64,000 bases of DNA from Citrus sinensis. Taxonomy: Eukaryota; Streptophyta; Magnoliopsida; Sapindales; Rutaceae. This document shows, one piece after another, positions 1 through 13,948 of the stretch. The stretch covers positions 31,659,501-31,723,500 of the forward strand of contig NC_068557.1 of NCBI RefSeq assembly GCF_022201045.2. The letters run 5' to 3'. A program made the translations under genes and the position numbers. Position 1 is the first letter of the stretch; every line of letters begins with the position of its first letter. Under the pieces are notes generated by a model that worked only from the letters and a program-made list of their open reading frames with translations, was not told the origin of the DNA and made no database searches.

Positions 1-2133
1 AAAATTAGGCTGGAAATAAAATAGTTAACATGAGGTGCACAACCCCTCCCCCCCCCCCCTCCCTTCAAGGGCACGTCTACTGTATCACTTTAATGATCGT
101 TCACTTCTCGAATTAGGAAAAAAAAATTAAAATTTGAAATTGAAATTATTGATAACATTTTTTTTCACAAAATATAGTCGAAAATCGGAATCGAAATCGA
201 AATCGTGGAGCTTGTCTCAAACTTAGAAATCAGGAATGAGAGACTAATTCCTAAGAAGTGTGGAAATTAATTTCTCATTCTTCGGACAAACCATTTTCAA
301 CCCCACAATTCAAAAAAAATAAAAAATCAAATGAAACATGATCGAATTTTTGCAGCATCAATTTGCAACCGACGAGCAGCAAAAGCCATGACTATCGCAT
401 GCTGGTTGCCAAACGCAGCAAAGCCAATTGTCACGCTTCGTGGAAGTCGAACCACCAGTAATAACAGTTGTGGTGTTTCGATCTAATGATGCCGATGATG
501 ATGATGATGGAGCTACCGCCATTGCTGCCGACGATTATTATTATTATTATAAATAATCACAATAATTAAAATATAAAATAATAATTATGAAAATAATTTA
601 AAATAAACATATTAATGAAAATTCAATTCATTTCATTTCAAGTCTGATTTCTATAATTCAAATAAACAATTTATTTTGATTTATACCCCTCATTTTTAAG
701 TAGTCTTTTTCAACTTTCTGTGTAGTGAATGCAGCATCAGGGTCTAGTCGGTGGAACCGGTGAACCACGCGAGCTGGTTAGATGCGTGGGGCAGAGGGCT
801 CGTAGTACCCCCTTCTCTTGATCCAGCCTTTTCTTCGCTTCGGTAGTGAATCACCTACTATCTTGACTCTTATACAAGTTACAGACAAGATTTTCTGGTA
901 AGTCGGGGAAATACAACAATTTTAAATTTGTTGGGTTCAATCCAGTAACATTGAGGTGAAATGACAGATAGTGATGGGTGAATTTCAAGGGAATCCCCGC
1001 ACACAACATCAGTTGTGAGATTTAAGTCTCGCCGGCACGGTAGGGGGGCTGGGGGCAATTTTCTTTAATGAAAAAAACCATGCAATTATGTCTAATCGGA
1101 TAATAAATCACCTAAAAAACAAATTAACGGGCCCATAAACAATTAATTCAATTTGATAGTATGACTCACCTAGAAAAGGCAAATTGAGGGACCCATTAAC
1201 AATTAATTCAATTTCATTAACCTACGAAAATTTTAACATCATAATCATTGACATTACAACGAAAAGAATGCCCACAAGCGAAGATAAAACTTATTCTCCA
1301 CCGTAATAAGCACATACAGTTAATGTGTTTTAACAGATATCGATCAGCTACAAGGAAATTTAATTTAATCTTTCTGTATGTAAATTAAGTATAAGCTAAT
1401 AAATGTTAGTTAAGTGCCCGCTCGATGCTAAATCTGTTAAATAAAAACAGTTTTAAAAAGACTTTTGTGGCTAGGTTGCAACCATATCGCCGGTATATGT
1501 ACACTCCATAAAAATTTAATGTATATGTCATACTTATTTTACCTATTGTTCAATCATTCATTTAAATAATGATTCAATAATTCATTTAAATACTGTCTAG
1601 GCAATTTGTTTTATTAACTTTTTCCTTTTAAAGAAAGACTTAAAATTGAGTTCTGGGTGTGTATCATTTTCAACCAATCCAAACTCAGGCAACTTAAAGT
1701 AAAATACGGACAACTGTACCCACAGAAACAGCAAGCAGGGGTTGTAATAACACATAAAAAAAAAAATAACTAGAAGGAAGAAAATTACGGGAACAAAGAA
1801 AATGACTTTTCTAGTAAATGGAATAACACTTATTCATTGATAGCCACTCTGCGCGATTACCAATCATCAATGTCTTAAGCTCAACACATCTTTTAAACCA
1901 ATTAAAAAAAAAAAAAGTCTTAACGCACTCAATTCCTTTTTTTTTTTTAATTTTCTAAATAATCCTGGCCGTCCATCAAATATATGCACACCCACTGCCA
2001 CAGGAGGAAAAAAATTTAAATAAATAAATAAATAAAAACACGTGATCTTTGACGGGCCTATGGAAACCGCGCAAAACAATGAACGCCAAATGCCGACTAT
2101 TCGAACAGCAGCCGGTCATCAAGGGCATTTCTG
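1..2133. other. Left-edge spacer, downstream of CYP710A
   Basis: I see no gene here. The stretch is AT-rich and holds a GATG/TTA microsatellite run around 490-550, a 58-bp tandem duplication (listed separately), and poly-A/poly-T tracts around 1890-1960. The last few hundred bases before 2134 should contain the 3' untranslated region of the minus-strand CYP710A gene. A moderately GC-rich block at about 720-1060 has no open frame I can recognise. Confidence 0.6.
1108..1217. repeat. 58-bp-period tandem duplication (2 copies)
   Basis: Two copies about 50 bases long begin at 1108 and 1166. Both begin with TCACCTA and share AATTAATTCAATTT near their ends. Several substitutions separate them, so the duplication is not very recent. 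Confidence 0.75.
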
Positions 2134-3657
2134 TCATTCTAAAGACAGGTTTGGATAACGTGAGCAACGCTTAGAGAGAAAAACCTTGCATCCGTCCTTG
2201 GGTGTAATTGTAGGGCTGTACGTGATATCATCACAACCGTCCGTCCTATCTCTCTTGAAATCGAGCAATGTGGCGAACAGTGCTATGAAGAGCACCAAAT
2301 GATTCAAAGCATACCTCTGGCCCACACATTGGTGAGCTCCAGCTCCAAATACCAAAAAGTTCCTTTTATAGACCTGACCCTCCTGCCGCTCTTCACTAAA
2401 CCGTTCAGGATCGAAGCGGTCCGGTTCACTGAAACCCTGAAAAGAAGATTCGTAAACCGAAGGAAAAACAATAGTCCCCTTGGGGATCGTGTACGATTCT
2501 GTCAATGGGAAGTCTTGAACCGCAATGTGTGGGACAAGTGTCGCCGGTGCACGGTACCTCAGCACCTCACGCGCCACCGCCTGTGTGTACTTCATCTCCC
2601 TGACTTGATCAGCCGTTATCAACTTATCAGACTCCGGTGACCAAATCCTCGAGACCTCCTCACGAACTTTGCTTAGAACATGAGGATGGGAGTCGAGAAG
2701 CGTGACAGACCACAAGAGTGAGGAAGTCGACGCGTCTTGAGCTGCGAAGAGGAAGTCAAAGAGGTGGCCAGCGATTTCATGGTCTTCGGAATGAAGCGGC
2801 GGCGGTCTCCCGGCGGCCCGGGCGGCGGCGACTTCTTTGGCCTGTTCTTGCATCCAGAAATCAATCAAACAGGAAGGCTCGCCTCCTTCAGCCATTCTAA
2901 TTTTGCTTTCTCGAGTACAAACAGCGAGAGTTTGAACTAAGCGTTCGACGGCTAGCCTGGCGTTCCGAAAGGCAAACCCTGGGAGATCAATAGGGAGCTT
3001 CATTAAGCCGACGTTGAAGAGAGTGTAGTCGGATTTAAACTTGTCCCTGGCATGTTGAAGCAAATAAGGTCCCACGATAACGGTCTGAGAAGTTTCCAGA
3101 TTCATATCGCGAACGAGAAGCCGGAGAGAGATGGGGGTTTTGTCGGAGGCACACATCTTCTCCCATCTCTTCAAGTGTTCGAGGATAATAATCTGCTGGA
3201 GGGAGAGGTAGGTAGAGAGGGCTCTGAGTGTAAAATTAGGGGCGATCCGACGGCGGAGATCTTTGTGGTCTTGACCGAACATGTAGATGAGATTGTGTTC
3301 ACCAAATAACTTCTTTCCAAAAGGATGGCCCACAAGCAAGAAAGCGTCGGGGCGGACGTTGGAGAAAATAAGATGAGAGAGCTCGGAGCTTCGTGTGAAG
3401 ACAATGAATTTACCGATCACGTAATTGGCAGAAATACCAACGCGTCGGGCAAATGCTGCTTGGTCTTCCCAGAACTTGGAGGGATTACACACCAAAGAGA
3501 TAGCGTTACCTAGAAAAGGCAACACAAAAGCGGGACCGGGGAGGTGTCGTTTCTTGTTCCAGTAAGTGAACTGCTGAATTAGCAAGAGCAGAGCCAAGAA
3601 AGACATTATACATTGAGTTGGAGTGAGAGAAGACACGAGAGAGTAATAATAATCCAT
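2134..3657 (-). CDS. CYP710A: Sterol C-22 desaturase, cytochrome P450 CYP710A
   Basis: Intronless gene for a 507-residue P450. CYP710A enzymes introduce the C-22 double bond into the sterol side chain (beta-sitosterol to stigmasterol) at the ER membrane. In order the protein shows an N-terminal hydrophobic anchor (about residues 17-34), the proline-rich hinge LPGPAFVLP, an I-helix oxygen-binding segment FAAQDAS, the K-helix ExxR motif (EVLR), a PERF box (FDPERF), and the haem loop [14 protein letters not shown] with ligand Cys444. Length and lack of introns both fit CYP710A. The first ATG at 3657 is used; it begins directly before the anchor. A TATA box lies about 175 bp upstream. In Arabidopsis, CYP710A1/A2 also sit next to a DUF642 gene, matching the neighbourhood here. 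No damage is visible in the frame. Subfamily call is by recognition, not by alignment. Confidence 0.95.
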   Translation of the reverse strand: MDYYYSLVSSLTPTQCIMSFLALLLLIQQFTYWNKKRHLPGPAFVLPFLGNAISLVCNPSKFWEDQAAFARRVGISANYVIGKFIVFTRSSELSHLIFSNVRPDAFLLVGHPFGKKLFGEHNLIYMFGQDHKDLRRRIAPNFTLRALSTYLSLQQIIILEHLKRWEKMCASDKTPISLRLLVRDMNLETSQTVIVGPYLLQHARDKFKSDYTLFNVGLMKLPIDLPGFAFRNARLAVERLVQTLAVCTRESKIRMAEGGEPSCLIDFWMQEQAKEVAAARAAGRPPPLHSEDHEIAGHLFDFLFAAQDASTSSLLWSVTLLDSHPHVLSKVREEVSRIWSPESDKLITADQVREMKYTQAVAREVLRYRAPATLVPHIAVQDFPLTESYTIPKGTIVFPSVYESSFQGFSEPDRFDPERFSEERQEGQVYKRNFLVFGAGAHQCVGQRYALNHLVLFIALFATLLDFKRDRTDGCDDITYSPTITPKDGCKVFLSKRCSRYPNLSLE

Positions 3658-3830
3658 TTCTTTTTTTCTTTTTTCTTTTTTAAAAAAAAATTGAGTGGTG
3701 AGCAGAAAGTGAAAGGCTGTGTGTGTATCTGAGTGTATTTATTTTGTTTTGTGGAGGGTGGGGGGTGGCAGAGAGGGAGGGTAGACGACGGGGTCACTAT
3801 AACAATCGTCTATGAACGAGCCAGTGAATG

Positions 3831-3840
3831 AATATATAGG
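3831..3840 (-). promoter_or_regulatory. Putative TATA box of CYP710A
   Basis: The minus strand reads CCTATATATT, 174-183 bp upstream of the ATG. This places a start site near 3800 and gives a 5' leader of about 150 bases that is rich in pyrimidine and GT stretches. Position-based inference only. Confidence 0.45.
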
Positions 3841-4909
3841 TAAACAGATTTTGGTGGTAGTTGTCTTTGGCTTTCGTTTTTGAATTCAGAATTTCCTCGG
3901 TTTCTAGATTGAAAGTCGCAAAATTGACCTGTGAAAAACAGTAAATAGACGGGTCACGTTCAGAGTAATGGGGGTCCCTTTGTTCTACGAATACAAAATA
4001 AGACGGCGGGGAAGGGGCAAAAATGGGGCTGAGCTAGGGGCTGACGTGGCGGGTACAGCTAAGACTGGTCAATAAAATTACTGTACGCCCCCCATCCACT
4101 TGCCTTTTGCATGTTCTAATTCGATTTGTCTTTGTCCAATGTTCTCATAGGCGTCTGTTGGGCCGGGGCCCACCATTGTCAATTTTACAATGTGATTTTA
4201 TCTATTTACTTAGAAAAGCTGTCATCAAACATTATGATCGCTGATCATGTCCCAAGATAGTATACATATAATTCAAATTGATAATTTATGATTTCCACTT
4301 TTTTACCTAATAATAACCATGGCTTTCAGTGTTTTTTGCTTTTAAAATTTATTTATTGTGACGACATTTTTATGTGCTAATCCTTCTCGACTCTGGTTTT
4401 TATTTATTTATGTCACATAAATTTTTTAGGCCAATAATGCATCAATGGTCGTAATCGTCACTAGCTTTGAAGTAAAACTATGTGAGCAAACACATTATTT
4501 AATGGATGCCGAGTCTGCGAGTCCCGGTCCCGGATGATGCCAGCTCTTGTCTGACTATTGAATATAATTTGGGCAAGTAGGTAAAGAAATTTGTTCTCAT
4601 TTTGACATTAAGAAAATCAGAAAATAGAGATTTAATTATCGTGAGTCTAACGAAATGAATATACCCTTAATTTTATTTCAAACCTTACCCGATACATTGT
4701 TCCAATACCAAAAAACAAAAAAAAATAAAAAAATAAAAAACTTTATCCAATACATAATCCTAATTCATACTAGATAAAGCTTATTTCAAATTAAAAAAAT
4801 ATAGATAAATATTTAAATAATAATGCTAGAGATTCTTAACATTTAAATTCAGACTTGAGTGTCCACGCTATGTATCACTTTCACGGAACCAAGATTTTAA
4901 TTTAATTTA

Positions 4910-5760
4910 TGCTGCGTTTACTTTTTGGATTGGAGTGTGAATCCTTGGATTAGGAGTGTGGAGTGGGAGTAGGTTGTTTACTTACACTAGAATGGAAGCA
5001 TAGAATAGAGATCAGAATCCAATTTATGTGTTTACTTTGTCTTGGATTAGGAGTAAATAGTTTCAAATTACAATTTTATCCTTATTTAAAGAATTATAGT
5101 TTTTAATTACAAAACTAATAAAAAATATATTTAATGAATAATATTTATTTTATTATATTTGTAAATTTATTATAATTATTAATATTCTTAATTATGAACA
5201 ATAAATTATTAATTTTAATATAAAATGAAACCTTATTTTATTTTATTTAATATAATTATATTAAATTTATTATTATATAAAATAATAATATAAAATTATT
5301 TAGTACAAAATTAATATTTTCTTAGAATAAACTATTTATTATTATTAATATTAAATAAATATAGTACTATTATTTTTAAAATAAATATAATAATATTATA
5401 TTTATTAATTCTCTGTTAATATAATAATATTATGTTAAAATAATTTTAACTTAGAATCAATGTAAATTATTATTTAGTTAAATATAATATTATTATTCAA
5501 ATAAATATTATTTATTTTATTTTATTAATTATAAAATATTAAATTAAATTAAATTAAAAATGAAAGGATAAAAAGGGGAGAAGTGGGAGTGGATTCCCAC
5601 TCCCACCTCCCCCAATGGGAGTTCCACTCCCACTCCCCACTCCAAAAATGAATGGGACCCACGGAGTGGGATTCCCAATCCGTGGCCATTTTAAACAAGT
5701 AAACGCTGAAGTGGGAGGAATCCACACTTCTCACTCCCACTCCAACAAGTAAACACAACT
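4910..5760. mobile_element. Harbinger/Tourist-like MITE, copy A
   Basis: An 851-bp non-coding element bounded by a TTA target-site duplication (4907-4909 and 5761-5763). Its left end is TGCTGCGTTTACTT and its right end, read inverted, is AGTTGTGTTTACTT. Both arms continue into GGAGTGGGAG-rich sequence and the core is almost pure A/T. A 3-bp TTA/TAA duplication with GTTTACTT-type inverted ends is typical of PIF/Harbinger MITEs. There is no transposase; short open frames across its arms are chance. Two further copies occur at 30693-31571 and 45356-46242. The core is nearly identical to the 30693 copy. Confidence 0.9.
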
Positions 5761-5763
5761 TTA

Positions 5764-6590
5764 AAGAAGATTTGAGATTACCTTGAAAGCATATCATTTA
5801 AAAAAATTTAAAAGATTGGGATTACAAACCCAAGAGTGAAAATAATTTCTCCCATGCATCCATTAGACGATGAATATAAAATTATTTATTATTCATTAAT
5901 TTGACTCAACTCAAATGTTGGTATCATATTTAAACGGTTATGGCGTGCAGCAACATTCTTATGCTGCTATTATTCTAATGTTACACAATCCGTTACAACG
6001 GATAGAGAGAATTATCAATTGAGGTACGGTGCCTTTGTCCTTCGTCGTCGCTGTCCCCACGCATGGACCGACTCACGTCCCACCTTTCTAATAATGTCTA
6101 GCCCTGGACGTAAACTTCATCAACCAAATAAAGCAACAAGCATTTTCAGTGTTAGTCCATCTCAACTATCAAGTACGTCTCCCAGTCCCGGCCCTAGGCC
6201 CAAGGCCCATGGCCATGGAGTAGTAAATGCATTTGCTGGCAATGTCAATGTAGCCGTTCACTGTCCCATTTAAGATCATTTACATTCCACCAGTTGTTTA
6301 AGCAGGGAGGTTGATATGCAGTCTCAAAGACACATCATAAATTTCAAAATTAATTAAATGACATAACACGCAATGCAAGACACCAGTAATGCCATATGCT
6401 CTCAAGGCCACCTATTGTTTTTACAAAAAGCAGGAAAATAAAATCTTTTAATAGCGACAGATAAAACTATAAATTAGTTCCAAAATTGAAAAGTAACTTC
6501 AACTAACTTTAAGGAACAACTGTCCCATTCAGAATGCCCGCATAAAACAAGACAATCGGACAAACAAGACAATCGGACAAACAAGACAGC
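5764..6590. other. Spacer between MITE copy A and RPS14
   Basis: No gene recognised. The right part (from about 6280) is probably RPS14 3' untranslated and flanking sequence. An 84-codon frame at 6019-6273 has a low-complexity Ser/Pro composition and no recognisable features. Confidence 0.5.
6551..6584. repeat. Two exact 17-bp units next to the RPS14 stop
   Basis: The unit GACAATCGGACAAACAA occurs twice in perfect tandem. It ends six bases from the RPS14 stop codon, so it lies in the 3' untranslated region. Confidence 0.85.
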
Positions 6591-8428
<1,838 letters not shown>

Positions 8429-8460
8429 GCCTGCGAAAACACGAGATGGATTGAGAAGGC

Positions 8461-8564
8461 TAGGGTTTGTTCCTAGACGAAAGGAAAATGTGAAAACCCT
8501 AAACAATAGACTGATGCACTCGGTCTCTCTATAGAGTTTATATGACAGGTTGGACTAGGGTTTT
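8461..8564 (-). promoter_or_regulatory. Telo-box cluster in the RPS14 promoter/leader
   Basis: Three AAACCCTA-type motifs lie just upstream of the RPS14 start codon: TAGGGTTT at 8461-8468, AAAACCCTAAA at 8493-8503 and CTAGGGTTTT at 8555-8564. Telo boxes are a known feature of plant ribosomal-protein promoters and 5' leaders. Their functional role here is inferred. Confidence 0.75.
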
Positions 8565-9624
8565 ACAGTCCCACGAGATCCGATAGTTTTGAATTTATAA
8601 ACTAGACCCATATTTATATCTAAACTATTAAAAGGCCCTTACCTTTTTTCGTTTTTGCATTTGTCGTCATAACGTTTTATAGGTTTTCCCCCCCCCCCCC
8701 CCCGAAATTGTTATAGTTTATAATTATATCATATTTACTTTAAAAATTGTAACATGCAATCCCAAATCTGCTGCAGATCTAGTTATATGTACTTCTTAAT
8801 ACAAACTTAGAAGTATGTCCAACATTAACAAAAAAAATTGGTATCACCATATTTAAAACAATGCATACCCATTTAAAAAGAATGATTCTCATGCCTTTAA
8901 CATCTAGTCGAGTGATTTTCAAACAACTTTATTTGATTAATCACTCGAGTTTAAATCATAGAAAAATATCAAATTAAAAATGTTAATTTAAACTTTACCA
9001 ACCCTCTAATTGAATTACCAAGCCCAGTGGTAGTCCTTCATAATTAAATCTACATTTAAAGGAAAAAATGACTTGTAACATAGATCTTCAAAACTTTTTG
9101 ATCTTGGAGACTTGGACCATGCAAATAATATTAGAAAGTTAACAAGCATTCGAGTTTATTTTAATGCCGTGAAATAGTAGGTCACAAATTTCGGTGTCAC
9201 ACATTCCATTTGTTGCATGAACTAATTCACAGTTGGAAAAATCATTGTTCACCCAAAAAAATTCCAAACACGGCCGATCATGCTCCAAAGAGTTACCAAC
9301 TGTAATGGCAAATTGTGCAAGAAAGCAATTTGCCAACAATAGAATGCTAATGGATACAGCTTAATCAACAATTGATAATTGTATTCAGGCATATTTGGAT
9401 CAAGAGCAGTTACAGCAAACCCTCCAGTAAAAAGAGAGGAAAGAAAAAAAAAAAAAATGTATTCTATATACATGATTCTACTGCTTTCCTTTGCACATTT
9501 ATGCAAGAAAATGGTAAAAAAATAAAATAAAAGATTGAACAGACAAAACAGGTGATTTGGCCGAAGAAAATTGTTGATTCTAACTCTCAAAATAATTGGA
9601 GATAGAAAGAAACTAAGTCAGAAA
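8565..9624. other. Spacer between RPS14 promoter and TRANS11 3' end
   Basis: No gene seen. It holds a 16-base poly-C tract (8688-8703) and AT-rich sequence. The part nearest 9624 is probably the 3' untranslated region of the MraY-like gene. Confidence 0.5.
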
Positions 9625-12600
9625 CTATGCTGCTATAAGACCTACGTATCCAGCAAATAAAGCCAACACTGAAGATATAACATAAGCACCAGCCACAATC
9701 ATCGGTTCTTTAAGCCCACACAATTCCAAGTGATGATGAAAGGGTGCCATTCTAAACAACCTGCGCCCACCTCCCAGCAGGTGCTTGGTGATCTTGAAGT
9801 ACAACACCTGAAATATAATTGCAATTAATTATCAAATCCAGGAAAAGTCATGAACTTGCCAAAAATTCACCAACGCATCAATCCTTTAGACTCTAGATGA
9901 CAAAAAGAACCATCTTTAAACTGCTTTGGGAGAGCAAGCATCATTAATAAACATACCTGCATGATAACTGATGATGCTTCCACAACAAAGATACCAGATG
10001 AAACAAATAATGGAAAGAACATTCCAGTACAAGCAGCCATCGAGGCTAATGCACCACCAAGGGCCAAGGATCCAGTATCACCCATAAATACAGATGCCCT
10101 GTACCGGTTGTGCAATAGAAAACCAACACATGCTCCTGCCATTGATGCTCCAAATATTGAAAGTTCTGGTTCGCAAAGTAGATTTGCAGTCAGTAAGACA
10201 TAGTAACCAAAAAGGCTTGTTTAAATATTGCTAATAAGTTTCTAATATTGCAATGAAATATCATAACCCATCCTGAACTAGAATAATAATCTTAACCCTG
10301 TTATATGGGAAGCACCGTGGAGGTGATGGGACACTCTAAATAGCATGGATTTTGTTTCAACCATGATCAACAAGAAGACAAAATGAGCACACAAGGTATA
10401 ATTTAATATAAATTGAAAACCATAACACATGATTACTAATAATAAAATGTCATTTTCACCCTCTAAGTGGAGAGGATCCTCATATTGTAAGTTTAAATTC
10501 ATTTTTACTAACCAGAGCATATTGGAAGCACTGCAATTGACATTCCAATAAAAGCCAATGCTGCAGTTCCACCAGCCAGCCCATCAAGACCATCTGTCAA
10601 ATTAACCCCATTTCCCATGGAAACAAAAGTGAAGGAAGTCAACAATAGATAAAATTTTCCCAAGAACAGAAGGCCTAATGGTGCAGGTAAAGGAACCAAC
10701 ATTTTCCTGCATTACAAAATGAAAAATAGATTTGAGTGAATTCATCATTCAACCAAAACTTCGCGAAAGCCCAAGCAAAAGCACGTTGGCACTACAGCTG
10801 TCATGTTAATACATTGTTTTTGCTAGACAGATTATTACATCAATTTCAGAAGCAGAACCCTGAACAATTGATTCAAAAAGCCTAAAAAAGAGTGCCAAGT
10901 AACGCTTTTGAAAGATTTTATAGATATAAGTTTATTACAAATATTCAACTCCAAATGACATAAAATCCTGTTTAAGCAGATATGGTATGACAGATACTCC
11001 GAATTTTTGTCAAATTGTTCCTATGATCAGTCTTCCAAACCATAAAAATCTTAACCATTCTATTCTAGCATAACAAGAGTTTCAACCCACACCATGATTT
11101 CTCATATGAGAGTTAAGAAATTTTGGCACATGCTAAGCTCAGCCCATCAGACAATCTATACTTCAATTTGTGATATCCTAAAACCTCTGCAATATTGAAC
11201 AAAACTTGGTACTCTGTGGCAAGTTTGTCAAAACAAGAATAGATATGTGAGTTACCATCAGATAAATGTTGATCAGATTAGTTACAAGAAGCTATACATG
11301 CCATAAGGAGACGGTATGCTTGTAGCATCCAACCAAAATGAAAACCACGTCCCAACTGCTACCTGTAAAGTATCATGGCTCAGGATTATTCAAAAAATAG
11401 CTAACAGAAATTCTTCACACAATTAGCAAGAAAGCAGCAATGGAAAAACTTTTACCTCCAAAATTAATCTTGACCATGCAGACAACCCACTACTATGATT
11501 CTTTACGAGGCATATCACGTCATCAATTAGCCCAATTAGAGCAATTGCTAAAGTTGCTGCTGATGCTCCAGAAACTTGAAGAGATGAAAAACCAACTGTG
11601 GCTATTGTAACAGCTATGCCAATTGGAACAAAAAATAGTCCACCCATTGTTGGCGTTCTGCCTTTCCTGGAGTGCCTAGCAGGCCCTTCTTTTCTGATGA
11701 TCTGACGAATCTTCAGACTTTTGAGCAATGGGACGCATATATATCCTGCGCAAGAGACTAAAACTGCTGAAATAAAAAAGGGACGGGTCAAGTAAAAGGG
11801 TGCCAAGGGCAGTCTGACAATCTTCCATGCACACCAATCCACAAATAGAAGCAGCACAGTCAAGAAGGTTATCAGTCCAAGATTGATAAATAACCCAAGT
11901 TTGATCCTGCAATTACAGTAAGTAAAAGATCAAATCATACCTAGAAAATACAAAAGGTATAACCCATCTCATAAAGTTAAGATGTATAATGTTTTGCATG
12001 AAACATGGAAGCAGTTCAATATCAAAAATAATAATAATAATAATAAAAACAACAACAACAACTGATCTGACACACTTGCCTGTGTCTTCTACGTGCTCTC
12101 CCAATCATAGCAAGCCTATGAGCAGTTAGTGTTAGAGCGTCATTATTTGACACAAAAACACTAGGCAAGTCAGTATCAGAAATAGAATTCAATACAATTT
12201 CTCCATCACTCTCTTCTCCTTCACTGGAGGAAACCATGTACCCAACAGTGCCCTCATCGTCACTCCAGTTATCAAACGAAGCAATATCAAAATCCTAGAA
12301 AAAAACAAAAAAAATAATAAAATAAAAAGTAAAAATAAATTGAAGTCCCAAAACACAGGATTATTCTTTCATGTTTTGTAAAGCCTCATTTCATTTAAAT
12401 ACACAAAGCGTTGTTTAAATTAATAAATTAATACGTCGTTGAAGGCTCCAACTTGAACAGCGGTATATTGCAATTGATAACCGTGTGTTCTGCTGACATT
12501 TGATTTTGATCCATTTAACTGCACAAAGCCAAGAAACAGATAAGCAGTCATCAAACAGTAACCAAATGAACCTTTCGATATGAAACAAATAATTAAAATC

Positions 12601-12809
12601 TAAAACCAATTTCCAGTTATCTAATAAAAATGGATGATCTAATAAAAATAGAGAGGTCAAACGAGTGAGAAACATGATACCTCGGGAGAGAGAGACCCCG
12701 AACGGAATCGGCAAGAAGTTTTGGCTACAATTAAAGAAGAGCTTCGGCGAGCTCGAAAGTGGCCAAGATGTGATTGTGAGTGACGCTGAAATGACGAACA
12801 AGATCGCAT
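9625..12809 (-). CDS. TRANS11: MraY-like phospho-N-acetylmuramoyl-pentapeptide transferase (translocase I homologue)
   Basis: Eight exons, in order 12681-12809, 12435-12518, 12080-12294, 11456-11906, 11298-11362, 10513-10706, 9957-10165 and 9625-9807, give 1530 bases and 509 residues in one intact frame. The bacterial enzyme moves phospho-MurNAc-pentapeptide onto undecaprenyl phosphate at the membrane. In plants the homologue is nuclear-encoded and thought to be plastid-targeted. The first ~43 residues are rich in Ser, Arg and His and poor in acid, as in a transit peptide, followed by an acidic linker. The transferase part starts near residue 150 and has the family signatures [11 protein letters not shown], the Asp pair in [29 protein letters not shown] and the HHH motif in [10 protein letters not shown], so the active site looks complete. 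The intron between 12079 and 11907 uses a GC donor. Substrate in a seed plant, whose plastid has no obvious wall, remains uncertain. Confidence 0.93.
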
Positions 12810-13948
12810 GATTACTTAATAATGATTGGACTGCTAGAAGACACAATCGAAGTGGAGAGTATTCGCAACAGAACAAAGTTAATTAAGATGTTGCTGAAGG
12901 AAGTTGGAGTTGGCGAAACAGAACAGACGAGGCAAGGCCGTTCAAGGAAAGAAAAGTATATTCGAGCCAGGAAACGGTTTATTTACATATAAAATATATA
13001 GTGTAAAATACTCTGCTTCTTAAATGATCAAAAGCATTAGTTAAAATAAGACATACCTATTATGTTGTTAAAACGGTGGAGGGAAGAAGAGAAAGCAGGC
13101 GCTCGCTTTACTTTGGAATCCTCGGAACAACATTGTGTTTGTGGTCCACTTAATTTTTATTTATTTATTATATTTATTCAATTCAATGTTAGATGGACAG
13201 AGATATGAATATTACTCTTTTAATTTTACAACTCTTGTTATTGAATTAAGTAGATGTAAATAAATAATGAAACAATTAAGTTATTTTTTTTAAAGCTGAA
13301 ATTTTAAATTGATGGAACCCGAACGTGATTATTCAAGAGGATACATACATATACCCTTAATGCAAAGAAATGAGGCCCATGGGGCTCAACTCATGAGTCA
13401 TGCCCTCCTGAATGTGATTGTGTGTCGGAACATTTGTTTTGATATCACGTCTCGTCCCTCATATGGAAGGAAACTTTTGGAATCCACCACTAGGATCGAT
13501 TAGTGAAGAATAAACTTGGTTAGCGTAATTTCTAAAGCCAAACAAACTACTACTATTACTACTACTATTATTATTATTATTTGTGAATGGTTTTGTTCAC
13601 TACAGACTATAAAGTATGGCATGGCATTTTACATTTTAAAGTTAGTTGATTCAGGTAATGGAATCTATTATTAAGGCCCCAACCCAACATAGTCATATGA
13701 ACCAGCCAGAGGTTTTAGTTTCCACACAAGCAAATATTTTTAAAATATATGTAAAAATACAAAATAATATCGAAAACATCCAAAATATTGCATGTATAAC
13801 TCAGATCGCTACTTCATGAGCTAATTGAAATCACAATACCCAGAGAGTTACAACCCCTGTCATGGCAAGAACATTCAAACCAAGCCCAATTTCCACGTCT
13901 ATACAACGTACATATAAAATACAATAGATGAAGGGACCATATCACGTG
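12810..13948. other. Spacer between TRANS11 promoter and LARP6A 3' end
   Basis: The left part is TRANS11 promoter and 5' leader. The middle is AT-rich and contains a CTA/TTA microsatellite (about 13545-13580). A 64-codon plus-strand frame at 13309-13503 shows no recognisable motif. The right part should be LARP6A 3' untranslated region. Confidence 0.5.

Noticed and set aside
4681-4765. Poly-A run flanked by CCAATAC repeats, a possible third tail-only scar
   Set aside because: The flanking repeat is only about 7 bp and the A-run is interrupted. This is not distinguishable from chance in such AT-rich DNA.
6019-6273. 84-codon frame with an SPSPGPRP-type stretch
   Set aside because: Low-complexity composition, no signal peptide or domain, and adjacent to the RPS14 3' end. 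Treated as chance.
12070-12080. GT donor five bases past the GC donor in TRANS11
   Set aside because: It keeps the frame, but its context (GTGTCAG) is poor and it would add two residues in a conserved basic stretch. Kept only as a possible minor alternative.
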